A DNA stretch of 64,000 bases from Allorhizobium sonneratiae (GTDB taxonomy: Bacteria; Pseudomonadota; Alphaproteobacteria; Rhizobiales; Rhizobiaceae). The stretch is from positions 62,001 through 126,000 of the forward strand of contig NZ_JAMKOJ010000011.1 in the NCBI RefSeq assembly GCF_023700755.1, written 5' to 3'. How positions within the stretch are numbered: the first letter of the stretch is position 1; each line of letters begins with the position of its first letter. The notes beneath the pieces are model-generated. The model did not search any database. It had not been told where the DNA came from and was given only the letters and a program-made list of their open reading frames with translations. Below are positions 29,567-40,827 of this stretch, in pieces. Position numbers and translations under genes: made by a program.

Positions 29567-31015
29567 ATGATTTATTTTCTTGACCATTACTGGCCGCATA
29601 TTCTGGCTGTGTTGTCGACGGTGATGGGCGTTGTCGCCGCCATTCACGCCACCATGACCAAGCGGGATGTCCGCGCGGCCATCGGCTGGGTCGGGGTGAT
29701 CATCCTTTCGCCCATACTTGGTGCGGTGATCTATGCCGTGGCCGGGGTCAATCGAATCCGCCGCGCTTCCTTCATTGCCCGGCGGTCTTTGCGTCACGGC
29801 CATGTGGCGGAGATGTTGCAGCATTATGATGTCGGGTCCGATGCGGTGGAAAACCGCTTTGGCGGGCGGATGGGGGCGCTCTGCCATCTGGGCGAACGGG
29901 TCACCCGCCATGCTTTGAGTTCCGGCAACCGCATCATGCCGCTGACCTCAGGCGATGAGGCCTATGCCGCCATGGAAAAGGCGATTGATGAGGCCAGCCA
30001 CAGCATCTTGATGGAGACCTATATTTTCGATCGGGATGAGGCGGGTCTCCGTCTTGCAGGGCGTCTGATTGCCGCGCGCAAACGCGGGGTCGAGGTCAGG
30101 GTGCTGATCGATGCGGTCGGCGCACGCTATAGCGTTCCGAGCATTGTCGGGGATCTGGTCGCCGGAGGCATCGATGTGGCCGCCTTCAACGGCAAGGTCA
30201 TTTCCGGTCTGCGGTTGCCCTACGCCAATCTGCGTACTCACCGGAAAATTCTGGTGGTCGATGGCGCCATCGCCTTTATGGGCGGCATGAATATCCGCAA
30301 GGATTTTACCGGGCCGGATGCGGCGCGTGACACGCATTTCCGCGTGACAGGGCCGGTGGTGTCTGATCTTTTCGTCGTGGCGGCGGATGACTGGCATTTT
30401 GAAACCGGAGAAGCTTTGCAGGGTGAGGCCTGGCGTGTGCATCTCTCCGCCGGAGAGCCGGGCCATGCGCCTTTTTCCCGCGTCGTCGTTTCCGGGCCGG
30501 ATGCGCATCTGGAAAGCAATCACCGGATGCTGACCGGGGCCTTTTCTGTGGCGGAGCGCTCCATTCGCATCATGTCGCCTTATTTTCTGCCCGATCCGAT
30601 TTTTCTGGCAGCCCTTGCCACGGCGGCAAGGCGCGGCGTGGCGGTGGAGATCGTCATTCCGTCTGAAAACAATCTCGCCATCGTCAACCACGCCATGCAG
30701 GCGCAGTTTCCGCAAATTCTGCGCGATGGCTGCCGTATCTTTCGCTCAAAGGGCCGTTTCGACCATTCCAAACTGCTGGTGGTGGATGACAAATGGTGTT
30801 TCGTCGGCTCGTCCAATCTCGATTCGCGCTCGTTGCGGCTGAATTTCGAAATCGATCTTGAAGTCTATGACGAGGATTTTGCCGGCTTCGTTGCAGGCCG
30901 CATGGATGCGCGCAAGCAGGATGCAGAGGAGGTGACGCTGGAAAGCCTGCACCACAAACCGTTCTGGCTCAAGCTTATGCAGCGGGTTTTGTGGCTGGCG
31001 TCGCCTTATCTCTAA
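29567..31015 (+). CDS. cls: Cardiolipin synthase (phospholipase D family)
   Basis: The 482-residue membrane enzyme has two N-terminal transmembrane segments (about 10-28 and 38-60) and two PLD domains with intact HKD motifs: H225-R-K227 with D232, and the HSKLLVVDD motif near residue 400 followed by GSSNLDSRS. It condenses two phosphatidylglycerol molecules to cardiolipin and glycerol. The ATG at 29567 is chosen; a TTG four codons upstream is also in frame. The gene is flanked by intergenic repeats and seems transcribed alone. Confidence 0.9.
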   Translation: MIYFLDHYWPHILAVLSTVMGVVAAIHATMTKRDVRAAIGWVGVIILSPILGAVIYAVAGVNRIRRASFIARRSLRHGHVAEMLQHYDVGSDAVENRFGGRMGALCHLGERVTRHALSSGNRIMPLTSGDEAYAAMEKAIDEASHSILMETYIFDRDEAGLRLAGRLIAARKRGVEVRVLIDAVGARYSVPSIVGDLVAGGIDVAAFNGKVISGLRLPYANLRTHRKILVVDGAIAFMGGMNIRKDFTGPDAARDTHFRVTGPVVSDLFVVAADDWHFETGEALQGEAWRVHLSAGEPGHAPFSRVVVSGPDAHLESNHRMLTGAFSVAERSIRIMSPYFLPDPIFLAALATAARRGVAVEIVIPSENNLAIVNHAMQAQFPQILRDGCRIFRSKGRFDHSKLLVVDDKWCFVGSSNLDSRSLRLNFEIDLEVYDEDFAGFVAGRMDARKQDAEEVTLESLHHKPFWLKLMQRVLWLASPYL

Positions 31016-31016
31016 A

Positions 31017-31114
31017 GCATCGGCCGAAAAGTGGGGACCGGTTTTCGGAAAAACCGATGCGGAAACAAAATCTTAGAGCATCGTGCCGATTCCGATTTTC
31101 GGCACGATGCTCTA
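31017..31114. repeat. Rhizobial mosaic palindromic repeat, copy 1
   Basis: Two hairpins lie side by side. The first is GCATCGG (31017-31023) with CCGATGC (31054-31060), with inner arms CCGAAAA/TTTTCGG. The second is a perfect 16-bp inverted repeat at 31074-31114 (TAGAGCATCGTGCCGA and complement). The first half shares the gaaaagtgg...gcggaaacaaa pattern with the copies at 31975 and 60541. Position between two genes and composite build fit RIME-type elements. Confidence 0.75.
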
Positions 31115-31148
31115 GACTTTTGAGATAGCTCTTTTATTTCTTGTTCGG

Positions 31149-34263
<3,115 letters not shown>

Positions 34264-34373
34264 AATTTCTTTGTGTTGCATATTGACAATCATTTCTAAA
34301 AGAACAAATTAAGAACAAATGAAGCAAATAATCATTTTAGCTTGTTTAGCTAAATTGCATAAGGAGATTTTTT

Positions 34374-34604
34374 GTGTTTGATGAGAATTTTTTCGCCACC
34401 TTGATAGAAAGCGGTCGAATCGCAAGTGTAAAATTCAGGGCCATTTCAAATTGGAGGGGTTCCAATGAGTATTTTTCGCAATGGGATATATATGTTGAAA
34501 ATTTAAATGAAAATATTTTTGTTTTAGCTCGTGATATAGCTAAAATATTGGGTCGCAATTCTTTCCGGATATTTGATCGGCAAAGTAATGTGAAATTATA
34601 TTGA
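34374..34604 (+). CDS. AT-rich orphan small protein, 76 aa
   Basis: I do not recognise this protein. It starts at GTG with AAGGAG 7 bases upstream (34361-34366), a strong start signal. The product is mixed alpha/beta in character (FFATLIESGRIASVKFRAISNW, then a Leu/Asn-rich middle), without signal peptide or membrane segment. Base composition is strikingly AT-rich compared with all neighbours, as is the 110-base stretch before it. This suggests recent horizontal acquisition or a remnant. It lies alone between ligA and a convergent gene. Confidence 0.5.
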   Translation: MFDENFFATLIESGRIASVKFRAISNWRGSNEYFSQWDIYVENLNENIFVLARDIAKILGRNSFRIFDRQSNVKLY

Positions 34605-34613
34605 TTTATAATT

Positions 34614-35024
34614 TCACGGATTGAACATGTTCATCGCGTTCAGCCGCAAAGAGCGACCGCGTGGATCGGTGGTGAAATCCAGCCTGCCCTTGAAGGTGCC
34701 CTTTGACGATACGTCTGTGACGGTGACTTCCGACGCTTCTACCGGCTGGCCACGCTGCATCAGCACGCCGCGCACATCGACGGTTCGAATCGGATCATCG
34801 GTACGGTTGCGGCCCTCGAACAGAACCTGCCAGCCATGGGCGCGGCGCTCCACACCCACTTCATGTACGCTCAGCCGTGAGGGGGCGATTGACCGGGTAA
34901 AACCAATATAGAGCAGGGCGCCAAGAATAGCCGCCGCCGCCATCAACACCAGCCTGACCGGTCGCCATGTGCTTGTTTCGTCACAGATCGGCTGCGTCTG
35001 CATATCGTTCTTGACCCCGATCAT
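34614..35024 (-). CDS. Membrane-anchored hypothetical protein, TIGR02588-like
   Basis: The 136-residue product has a cytoplasmic start, one transmembrane segment (about 25-44) and an exported domain of beta character (LSVHEVGVERRAHGWQVLFEGRNRTDDP..., ending in KGRLDFTTDPRG). This layout resembles the TIGR02588 family of rhizobia, whose function is unknown; the match is by eye. It ends ten bases from the convergent AT-rich small gene. Paired inverted repeats lie in its upstream region at 35068-35160. Confidence 0.65.
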   Translation of the reverse strand: MIGVKNDMQTQPICDETSTWRPVRLVLMAAAAILGALLYIGFTRSIAPSRLSVHEVGVERRAHGWQVLFEGRNRTDDPIRTVDVRGVLMQRGQPVEASEVTVTDVSSKGTFKGRLDFTTDPRGRSLRLNAMNMFNP

Positions 35025-35067
35025 GCCATGATCCGTCCGGTTATCTCAGCAAATCCTGCTGCTGCAA

Positions 35068-35166
35068 TGCCTCTTATCCGATTGCCGGATATGAGGCAAA
35101 ACACTTCCCGTGGTGTGTGATCATTTTGGCCGAGAGCGATGCCGCAATCACACACCGAAGGGAATG
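35068..35166. repeat. Two inverted repeats upstream of the TIGR02588-like gene
   Basis: GCCTCTTATCCG (35069-35080) faces CGGATATGAGGC (35086-35097) with one central mismatch. Next, a longer imperfect dyad pairs ACTTCCC...GTGTGTGAT with ATCACACAC...GGGAA around 35103-35163. They lie between the start of the - strand gene and the 3' end of the helicase gene, and may act as operator or transcript-end structures. Confidence 0.5.
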
Positions 35167-35273
35167 TCTTGTTCCGCGTGTCCTGTCTCTTTTGCATGGT
35201 AGCAGTTGAGCAGACAAAATGGCTGGAATCATGGCGCGTAATTTCATGAAACCTTTTTTATCTCACGATGACG

Positions 35274-37232
35274 TTAGCGGTCGTCTTTTTTGCCTTTGCT
35301 AGGCTTGCGTGATGGGGGGCTGCGGTCCTGCTTCCTATCGCGCCAGTCAGGTTTAGACTGGCCGCTTTTTTGTGATTTCGGCAGGCCCCAGACATCGGCA
35401 TCCATCCCGGTGAGAGAGGCATCCTTGCCTGCGGCTTTTGGGCTGCCCTTATAAGGTTTTTTGCTGCCTTCATTGCTGCGGGCAGAAAAATCGCCCTGAC
35501 GGTCCCGGTCACGCGGCCTGTCATAATCACGCTTTTCATGATCACGCTTGCCGTAATCGCGGGGTTTGCGCTCCCGAGGCGGGGCGGAAAGGTCCGGCGC
35601 GCCAGGCAGCGGCTGGACCCGGATGCCTTTTTCCAGCACCTTGTTCGGGCCGAGAGCACTCAGAAAACGCTCGGCGTCATTTTCAGCGATTTCGACGAAG
35701 GTTTCTTCCGGCTGCATGCGGATGGCGCCAATTGCGTGGCGGGTCATATCGCCATGGCGGCACAGCATCGGGATCAACCAGCGCGGCTCGGCATTCTGCT
35801 TGCGCCCGACCGAAAGCGAGAACCAGCGACTCGGACCGAAGGGGCCACGGCTCTCGCCGCTGGACCGCGGACCGGCCTCATCGCTACGCTCGCGACGCGG
35901 GCGTTTGTCAGCTTCCAGTGAAATTTCGATCAGGTCTTCAGGGGCTGAGCGGCTGGCGCGATAATTGCGGATGAAGGCCGCGGCCAGTTTTTCCGCGCCA
36001 TGTGCCTCGATCAACCGCGCCACCATGTCGCTTTCGTCGTCATGTGCGGCCTCGGCAAAGACGGCGTCGTTCAGCAGACGCTCATCATCGCGGGCAAGAA
36101 CAGCGTCGGCGCTGGGCGGCAGTGCCCATTCGGCCTTGAGATGGGCATCACCCAGAAGACGTTCGGCCTTGCGGCGCTGGTTGAGCGGTACGATCAGGGC
36201 GGAGACACCCTTGTTGCCGGCACGACCGGTGCGGCCTGAGCGGTGCAGCAGGGTTTCGCCATTGCTTGGCAGATCGGCATGGATGACCAGTTCGAGGCCC
36301 GGCAGGTCGATGCCGCGGGCGGCGACATCGGTGGCGATGCACACTCGGGCGCGACCGTCGCGCATGGCCTGAAGCGCATGGGTGCGTTCGTTCTGCGACA
36401 ATTCGCCCGACAGCGCCACGACCGAGAAGCCGCGATTGTGCAGCCGTGCTGTCAGGTGATTGACGTTGGCTCGGGTGGAGCAGAACACGATGGCGTTGCG
36501 CGCTTCATAATAGCGCAGCACATTGATGATCGCATGTTCCTTGTCAGAGGGCGAAACCAGCATGGCGCGGTAATCGATATCGCCGTGCTGCTTCTTTTCG
36601 GTGATGGTTTCGATGCGCTTTGCATCGCGCTGATAGCTTTTGGCGAGATCCGCAATGGCGCGCGGCACGGTGGCGGAAAACAAAAGCGTGCGGCGCTCGT
36701 CCGGGGAGTTTTCCAGAATGAATTCCAGATCGTCACGGAAACCGAGATCGAGCATCTCGTCGGCCTCGTCGAGAACCACGGCGGCTATGCCGGACAGATC
36801 GAGCGCTCCGCGGGTGATGTGGTCGCGCAGGCGGCCCGGCGTGCCGACAACGATATGGGCGCCGCGTTCCAGCGCCCGGCGTTCGGTGCGAATATCCATG
36901 CCGCCGACACAGGAAGCGATGACGGCGCCCGTGAGTTCATAAAGCCATTCCAGCTCGCGCATGACCTGCAGGGCCAGTTCGCGCGTTGGGGCAATGACCA
37001 GGGCCTTGGGGGCGGCGGCACGGGCAAAGCGCTCGGCCTCATGAAGCAGGGTTGGCGCCATGGCGAGACCAAAGGCCACCGTCTTGCCGGAGCCGGTCTG
37101 GGCAGATACCAGCGCATCGCGCCCGGCAAGCTCGTCATCCAGCATGGCCTGCTGCACGGGGGTGAGGGTGGTATAGCCACGTTTGCGCAAGGCCTCGGCA
37201 ATGGCCGGGACGATGCGGTCTAAATCCGTCAT
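35274..37232 (-). CDS. DEAD-box RNA helicase with DbpA-type RNA-binding domain
   Basis: The 652-residue protein has the full helicase core: Q-motif region TPVQQAML, motif I AQTGSGKT (44-51), APTREL, DEAD (155-158), SAT near residue 190, and motif VI HRSGRTGRAG. After it comes a domain matching the DbpA RNA-binding fold (about 480-560, RWLIPMLCRHGD...FVEIAENDA), and a charged Arg/Lys/Gly/Asp tail. DbpA-domain helicases act in 50S ribosome assembly; the longer rhizobial form may also act in cold adaptation. The ATG at 37232 is chosen; an in-frame extension to 37319 would add residues unlike the family. Confidence 0.93.
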   Translation of the reverse strand: MTDLDRIVPAIAEALRKRGYTTLTPVQQAMLDDELAGRDALVSAQTGSGKTVAFGLAMAPTLLHEAERFARAAAPKALVIAPTRELALQVMRELEWLYELTGAVIASCVGGMDIRTERRALERGAHIVVGTPGRLRDHITRGALDLSGIAAVVLDEADEMLDLGFRDDLEFILENSPDERRTLLFSATVPRAIADLAKSYQRDAKRIETITEKKQHGDIDYRAMLVSPSDKEHAIINVLRYYEARNAIVFCSTRANVNHLTARLHNRGFSVVALSGELSQNERTHALQAMRDGRARVCIATDVAARGIDLPGLELVIHADLPSNGETLLHRSGRTGRAGNKGVSALIVPLNQRRKAERLLGDAHLKAEWALPPSADAVLARDDERLLNDAVFAEAAHDDESDMVARLIEAHGAEKLAAAFIRNYRASRSAPEDLIEISLEADKRPRRERSDEAGPRSSGESRGPFGPSRWFSLSVGRKQNAEPRWLIPMLCRHGDMTRHAIGAIRMQPEETFVEIAENDAERFLSALGPNKVLEKGIRVQPLPGAPDLSAPPRERKPRDYGKRDHEKRDYDRPRDRDRQGDFSARSNEGSKKPYKGSPKAAGKDASLTGMDADVWGLPKSQKSGQSKPDWRDRKQDRSPPSRKPSKGKKDDR

Positions 37233-37360
37233 CGATTCGTCTTTCAAAGTGAAATGAAGGCGCCGGAAGGCGCAAGGTCCGCATTGTCGCGGAAGATTTG
37301 CGCCGTTCCTATAAGGCAAAGCCGAAAAAGTACAGGGGGGAGGCCGATATTTCCTGAAAT

Positions 37361-37909
37361 TCAGGGTTTTTCCGGTTTGAACCGCGCCATGGTCAAGGCA
37401 TCGACGAAACGTCCCTGCCGGAAGGCAAAGTCCTTGAACAGGCCTTCCTGGACGAAGCCCAGACTGCGATAAAGTGAGATGGCGGCATCATTATCGGTAT
37501 AGACGGTCAGTTCCAGCCGGCGAAGGTTGAGCCAATCATCGGCGGCGGCGATCAGTTCGCAAAGCAGCACGCGCCCGATGCCGCGACGGGTATAAGCGTC
37601 ATGCACGCCCATGCCGAGCGATGCGGCATGGCTGCGGCGGCCCTGAAAACCGGTCAGTCCGGCATGGCCGACAATGATCCCGTCAAGGAGGGCAACCAGA
37701 GCCAGCGTATTCGGTGCCGGATTTTCGATATAGCTGCGCACATCGCGCACGGATGGGTAGGGCAGACGCAGCGTACCGAAGCGAAAGCCCGGCAGGCTCT
37801 GCATGTCGGCAATGGCCTCTGCGTCTTCAAGCCGCTGGCGGCGCACGGTCAAACCGTCCGGCCATGCAACAGTCGGGTTCAGGCGGGCAATGGCGGCAGG
37901 ATCAGGCAT
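37361..37909 (-). CDS. GNAT-family N-acetyltransferase
   Basis: The 182-residue protein has the GNAT fold. Motif A, with the acetyl-CoA pyrophosphate loop RRGIGRVL, is in GMGVHDAYTRRGIGRVLLCEL. The C-terminal YRSLGFVQEGLFKDFAF matches the RimJ/RimL-like subgroup, which acetylates protein N-termini or small amines. The substrate is unknown. The ATG at 37909 is favoured because GAAGAG and TTAGAG lie before it; an ATG at 37933 has no visible ribosome-binding site. It probably runs with the helicase gene region but is transcribed away from creA. Confidence 0.85.
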   Translation of the reverse strand: MPDPAAIARLNPTVAWPDGLTVRRQRLEDAEAIADMQSLPGFRFGTLRLPYPSVRDVRSYIENPAPNTLALVALLDGIIVGHAGLTGFQGRRSHAASLGMGVHDAYTRRGIGRVLLCELIAAADDWLNLRRLELTVYTDNDAAISLYRSLGFVQEGLFKDFAFRQGRFVDALTMARFKPEKP

Positions 37910-38222
37910 GTCTCTAACTCTTCGTTTGGCCATGAAGAGCAGGAGCGTTCGACAAACCCTGCTCGCTCTGGCAGGGTTCGGGGTAATGACCGGTCAGATA
38001 CGATCCATGACACGAACATCCCCGATCCCTGCAGGATCGGTGGTGAGCGTGGTTGTCATGACATGGGCAAGCATTGCGATCATGGTGTGAGGATGGCCCG
38101 CGGTCGTGCCTGTGTCAATTCCTGTCCGCTTTTTTGTCGTTGCGCCTCTATTGCGACAGGCTTGTCTCTTGCAAGCCTCTGTATGCATCTTATCTCAACC
38201 GTGAAGCGTGAAGGAGAGTGAC
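37910..38222. other. Divergent promoter region between the acetyltransferase and creA (313 bp)
   Basis: No gene is seen. A small dyad, CCGATCC-CTGCA-GGATCGG, lies at about 38026-38044 and could be an operator. Otherwise I see nothing specific. Confidence 0.4.
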
Positions 38223-38714
38223 ATGAAAAGGCTGGGTCTTGCGGTTCTTGCTGCAGTTTTGATTGCCCTGACGGGTTCGGCACCAGGCCGCGCCACCGAA
38301 ATCGGCCGCGTTGGTGTGGACTGGGTCGGCAATGACATCGTTATCGAGGCGCTCACCGATCCCAAGGTCAAGGGGGTGACCTGTCATGTGACCTATTTCG
38401 ACCGCTCGATCATCGACCGGTTGCACAAGGGCAACTGGTTCGAGGACCCTTCCAACAATTCTATTGCCTGCCGTCAGACCGGGCCGATCGAGATCGGCGA
38501 TATCGATCTTGGCAAATCCGGCGAAGAGGTCTTTCGTCAGGGCCGCTCGCTGATCTGGAAGACGCTGGTTGTCAACCGCATTTACGACAAGGAGAACAAC
38601 ACGCTCGTCTATCTGGCCCATTCGCGCCAGGTGACCAATGGTTCGGCAAAAATGTCGATTTCAACCGTACCGCTTTTCAATCAGCCGGTTGTCTGGCAAA
38701 AGGGCAAGCCGTAA
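38223..38714 (+). CDS. creA: CreA family exported protein
   Basis: The 163-residue protein has a clear signal peptide (MKRLGLAVLAAVLIALTGS..., cleavage near A-R-A-T). The mature part shows the CreA family pattern: IGRVGVDWVGNDIVIEAL, DPKVKGVTCHVTYFD and a C-terminal STVPLFNQP. CreA is widespread in proteobacteria; its molecular function is not established. The ATG at 38223 has AAGGAG; a GTG at 38208 is in frame but lies within the ribosome-binding region. Confidence 0.9.
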   Translation: MKRLGLAVLAAVLIALTGSAPGRATEIGRVGVDWVGNDIVIEALTDPKVKGVTCHVTYFDRSIIDRLHKGNWFEDPSNNSIACRQTGPIEIGDIDLGKSGEEVFRQGRSLIWKTLVVNRIYDKENNTLVYLAHSRQVTNGSAKMSISTVPLFNQPVVWQKGKP

Positions 38715-38798
38715 GGTTGTACCAATCAAGGAGGATAACGGTACGCTTGAAGCATGTCGCGATTGCAAGTCTTCACATGGCGTTTCTTTAAAGCATTG

Positions 38799-38825
38799 CC
38801 CCAAGAAAAACGCTTGGGGGTTTTC
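38799..38825 (+). terminator. Rho-independent terminator after creA
   Basis: CCCCAAG (38799-38805) pairs with CTTGGGG (38813-38819) around AAAAACG, followed by GTTTTCG. It closes the creA transcript. Confidence 0.75.
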
Positions 38826-38905
38826 GTTAAGGGAATACTGAAACTCTCTTTAAATATTCGATAATATTAAAATTCACAACATTCCGGACACGGGAATCCA
38901 GTTCA

Positions 38906-39736
38906 TTGGCAGATCTAAGATTATTTGACGATGCAATCGACCTGGCCATAAAGGGCGACAGGAAAATGGCAGTGTCTATGATTGAACAGATTGACGCGGA
39001 CGTCTATTTCAAGAATGCCCATGTCAAGATTGCGCAATCCATTCCCGATATTTCAATGTTGAAACGAAAGCTTGTCATCGACACGGGCGAGAACGTCATT
39101 GTCAGCGACAAAGGTGTGACAGGCACAACGGTCATCGTGTTTGCAGGCATATTGCATCGAGTCATGTGCAGCTATGAGTGTCTGGATGCTTATTTGGCCT
39201 ATCACGGCCATTCAGCCATCTATCTGCGAGACAGGCCGCGCAACTTTTACATTCCGGGACTTGCTCCGCTGGCTCCCGACTATCCAGGGACCATTCAGGC
39301 TCTCAAGAGCATATTGGAACAGCTTGAGACGAAGACCCTTCTTTGTTTAGGAACATCTGTGGGCGGGTTTGCCTCCATAAGGTACGGGGTTGCTCTGCAG
39401 GCAAAGAGGGTTGTTGCCATTTCGCCAATCGTAAATATCAATGCGGATTTCAGAGAAAGCATTGGTGATCAACGTTTTGAGCCGGTCATCAAGCGAAACC
39501 AGCAGAATTTCGCGCCGCATCTTCTGAATGTCGCCAATGATGTGAATGACCGGGCATTTGAGACCGATATCGAAGTGTGGTTCGGCGGGGATATGCATCT
39601 TGATGCTCATAATGCGCATCTTCTCAAACCGTCTGCCAGGCTCAGTCTTTTTCCTGTTACCGGTCTCAGCGATCATAATTCCTTGTCACATTTTATCGTC
39701 AGCGGTCATATCCATCGGTTTTTATGGCGCCCCTGA
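38906..39736 (+). CDS. Alpha/beta-hydrolase-like protein, orphan
   Basis: I do not recognise the family. The 276-residue product has a predicted helical N-terminus and then an alpha/beta-hydrolase-like core. The nucleophile elbow would be G149-T-S151-V-G-G in LLCLGTSVGGFASIRYG. A His in GLSDHNSLSHF (near 259) and Asp residues in FGGDMHLDAH could complete a triad. No signal peptide is seen. The TTG at 38906 is uncertain; an ATG at 38966 is the next good candidate. Base composition is more AT-rich than in flanking genes, suggesting acquisition. Similar orphan hydrolases occur near surface polysaccharide genes, but no such genes are here. Confidence 0.6.
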   Translation: MADLRLFDDAIDLAIKGDRKMAVSMIEQIDADVYFKNAHVKIAQSIPDISMLKRKLVIDTGENVIVSDKGVTGTTVIVFAGILHRVMCSYECLDAYLAYHGHSAIYLRDRPRNFYIPGLAPLAPDYPGTIQALKSILEQLETKTLLCLGTSVGGFASIRYGVALQAKRVVAISPIVNINADFRESIGDQRFEPVIKRNQQNFAPHLLNVANDVNDRAFETDIEVWFGGDMHLDAHNAHLLKPSARLSLFPVTGLSDHNSLSHFIVSGHIHRFLWRP

Positions 39737-40359
39737 ACTGCGCTGGCTCACCACCGAGGGCAATTGCTCTAGCAGGACCGCTCACGCTTCCTTGAGAACA
39801 AGGAAAAGCACCATGCAGTGCAGACTATGCTTTTTGATGTCTTTTCCCAAAAAAAGTCAGCGATATCACCCTTTAAATGTATGGTTTCTTGCGGCGCTGG
39901 TCTTTCTTGCGCAATGAAGCTGTTGCATGATGCACTGGCATGTCGGGGGGCTAATTAATGGTCATGTACCGGACCGGCATGAATTTGAGGTGAGCAGATT
40001 TCTTCTCCTGAGAAATCGAGGTAACCGTTCGAAGCCACCCGAACGGTTTCCCTCACCCAAACGACATCAGGTTTTCACTGATATGTCTGCCCGACCGGTT
40101 CCTTTCATGAGCAACTGTGGAGCTATTGCTTTTTCGTGCACTGAGAGTGCTTTCATGTGTATGCCTGTCATGCCAGCAAACCGCCACGCATGATGCTGTA
40201 ACGCATTATCCCGCAAACGCAGAAAACCTGCCGGTTCGGGGCCATCACATCCGAACCGGTCAGGTTTTTTAAAATCTTGAACGCGGCAGGGCCGGCAAAA
40301 GGATTTCCCTAATAGCGGCTTCTGAAGAATGCGTCCTGCCTTTAGCGTTCTTGCCTGTC
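39737..40359. other. Long intergenic region without a supported gene (623 bp)
   Basis: No frame here has protein-like composition or a good start. A hairpin AACCGTTCG (40023-40031)/CGAACGGTT (40040-40048) and a strong terminator at 40225-40271 are the only structures seen. It separates the hydrolase-like gene from the convergent cheW gene. Confidence 0.5.
40225..40271 (+). terminator. Rho-independent terminator
   Basis: AACCTG-CCGGTTCGG pairs with CCGAACCGGTCAGGTT with one bulge, followed by TTTTTT. On the - strand a shorter T-run exists, so it may also end cheW. Confidence 0.8.
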
Positions 40360-40824
40360 TCAGGCGGCGTTTGCCAGTTCGTCGGCAATGACTGTGTCGA
40401 GATTGAGGAAGCAGACCATGGATTTTTCCAGAGCCACGATGCCACGGCAGAAGGCGCGCTGAGCTTCAGGAATGATTTCCGGTGCCGGCTGCAGGTCTTC
40501 TGAACGGATGGTCATCATATCGGAGACCTGTTCGACCAGCAGGCCGACCAGCTTGCCGGCGATATCCGTGACGATGATGGCGGAGCGTTCCGAAGGCTCG
40601 GTCATGCTCATGCCCAGGCGGCAGGCCATATCGATGACCGGGATCACCGCGCCGCGCAGGTTGATCAGGCCAAGAACATATTGTGGCGTGTGCGGCATGG
40701 GCGTCACTGGTGCCCAACCGCGAATTTCGCGAATGGCCATGATGTCGATACAGAATTCCTGATCGCCAAGGTGGAAGGAGACGATTTCGAGATAGGCTCC
40801 GGATTGCTTGATGGCATTGCTCAT
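40360..40824 (-). CDS. cheW: Chemotaxis coupling protein CheW
   Basis: The 154-residue protein is a single CheW domain linking receptors to the CheA kinase. The family pattern is clear: VSFHLGDQEFCIDIMAIREIRG, then PHTPQYVLGLINLRGAVIPVIDMACRLG and VGLLVEQVSDMMTI. It follows the mcp gene on the same strand by three bases, so receptor and coupler are co-transcribed. This looks like an accessory pair outside the main che operon. Confidence 0.95.
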   Translation of the reverse strand: MSNAIKQSGAYLEIVSFHLGDQEFCIDIMAIREIRGWAPVTPMPHTPQYVLGLINLRGAVIPVIDMACRLGMSMTEPSERSAIIVTDIAGKLVGLLVEQVSDMMTIRSEDLQPAPEIIPEAQRAFCRGIVALEKSMVCFLNLDTVIADELANAA

Positions 40825-40827
40825 GGT

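Noticed and set aside
39927-40193. 88-codon frame in the gap before cheW
   Set aside because: Composition is not protein-like, no ribosome-binding site, and it crosses a hairpin.
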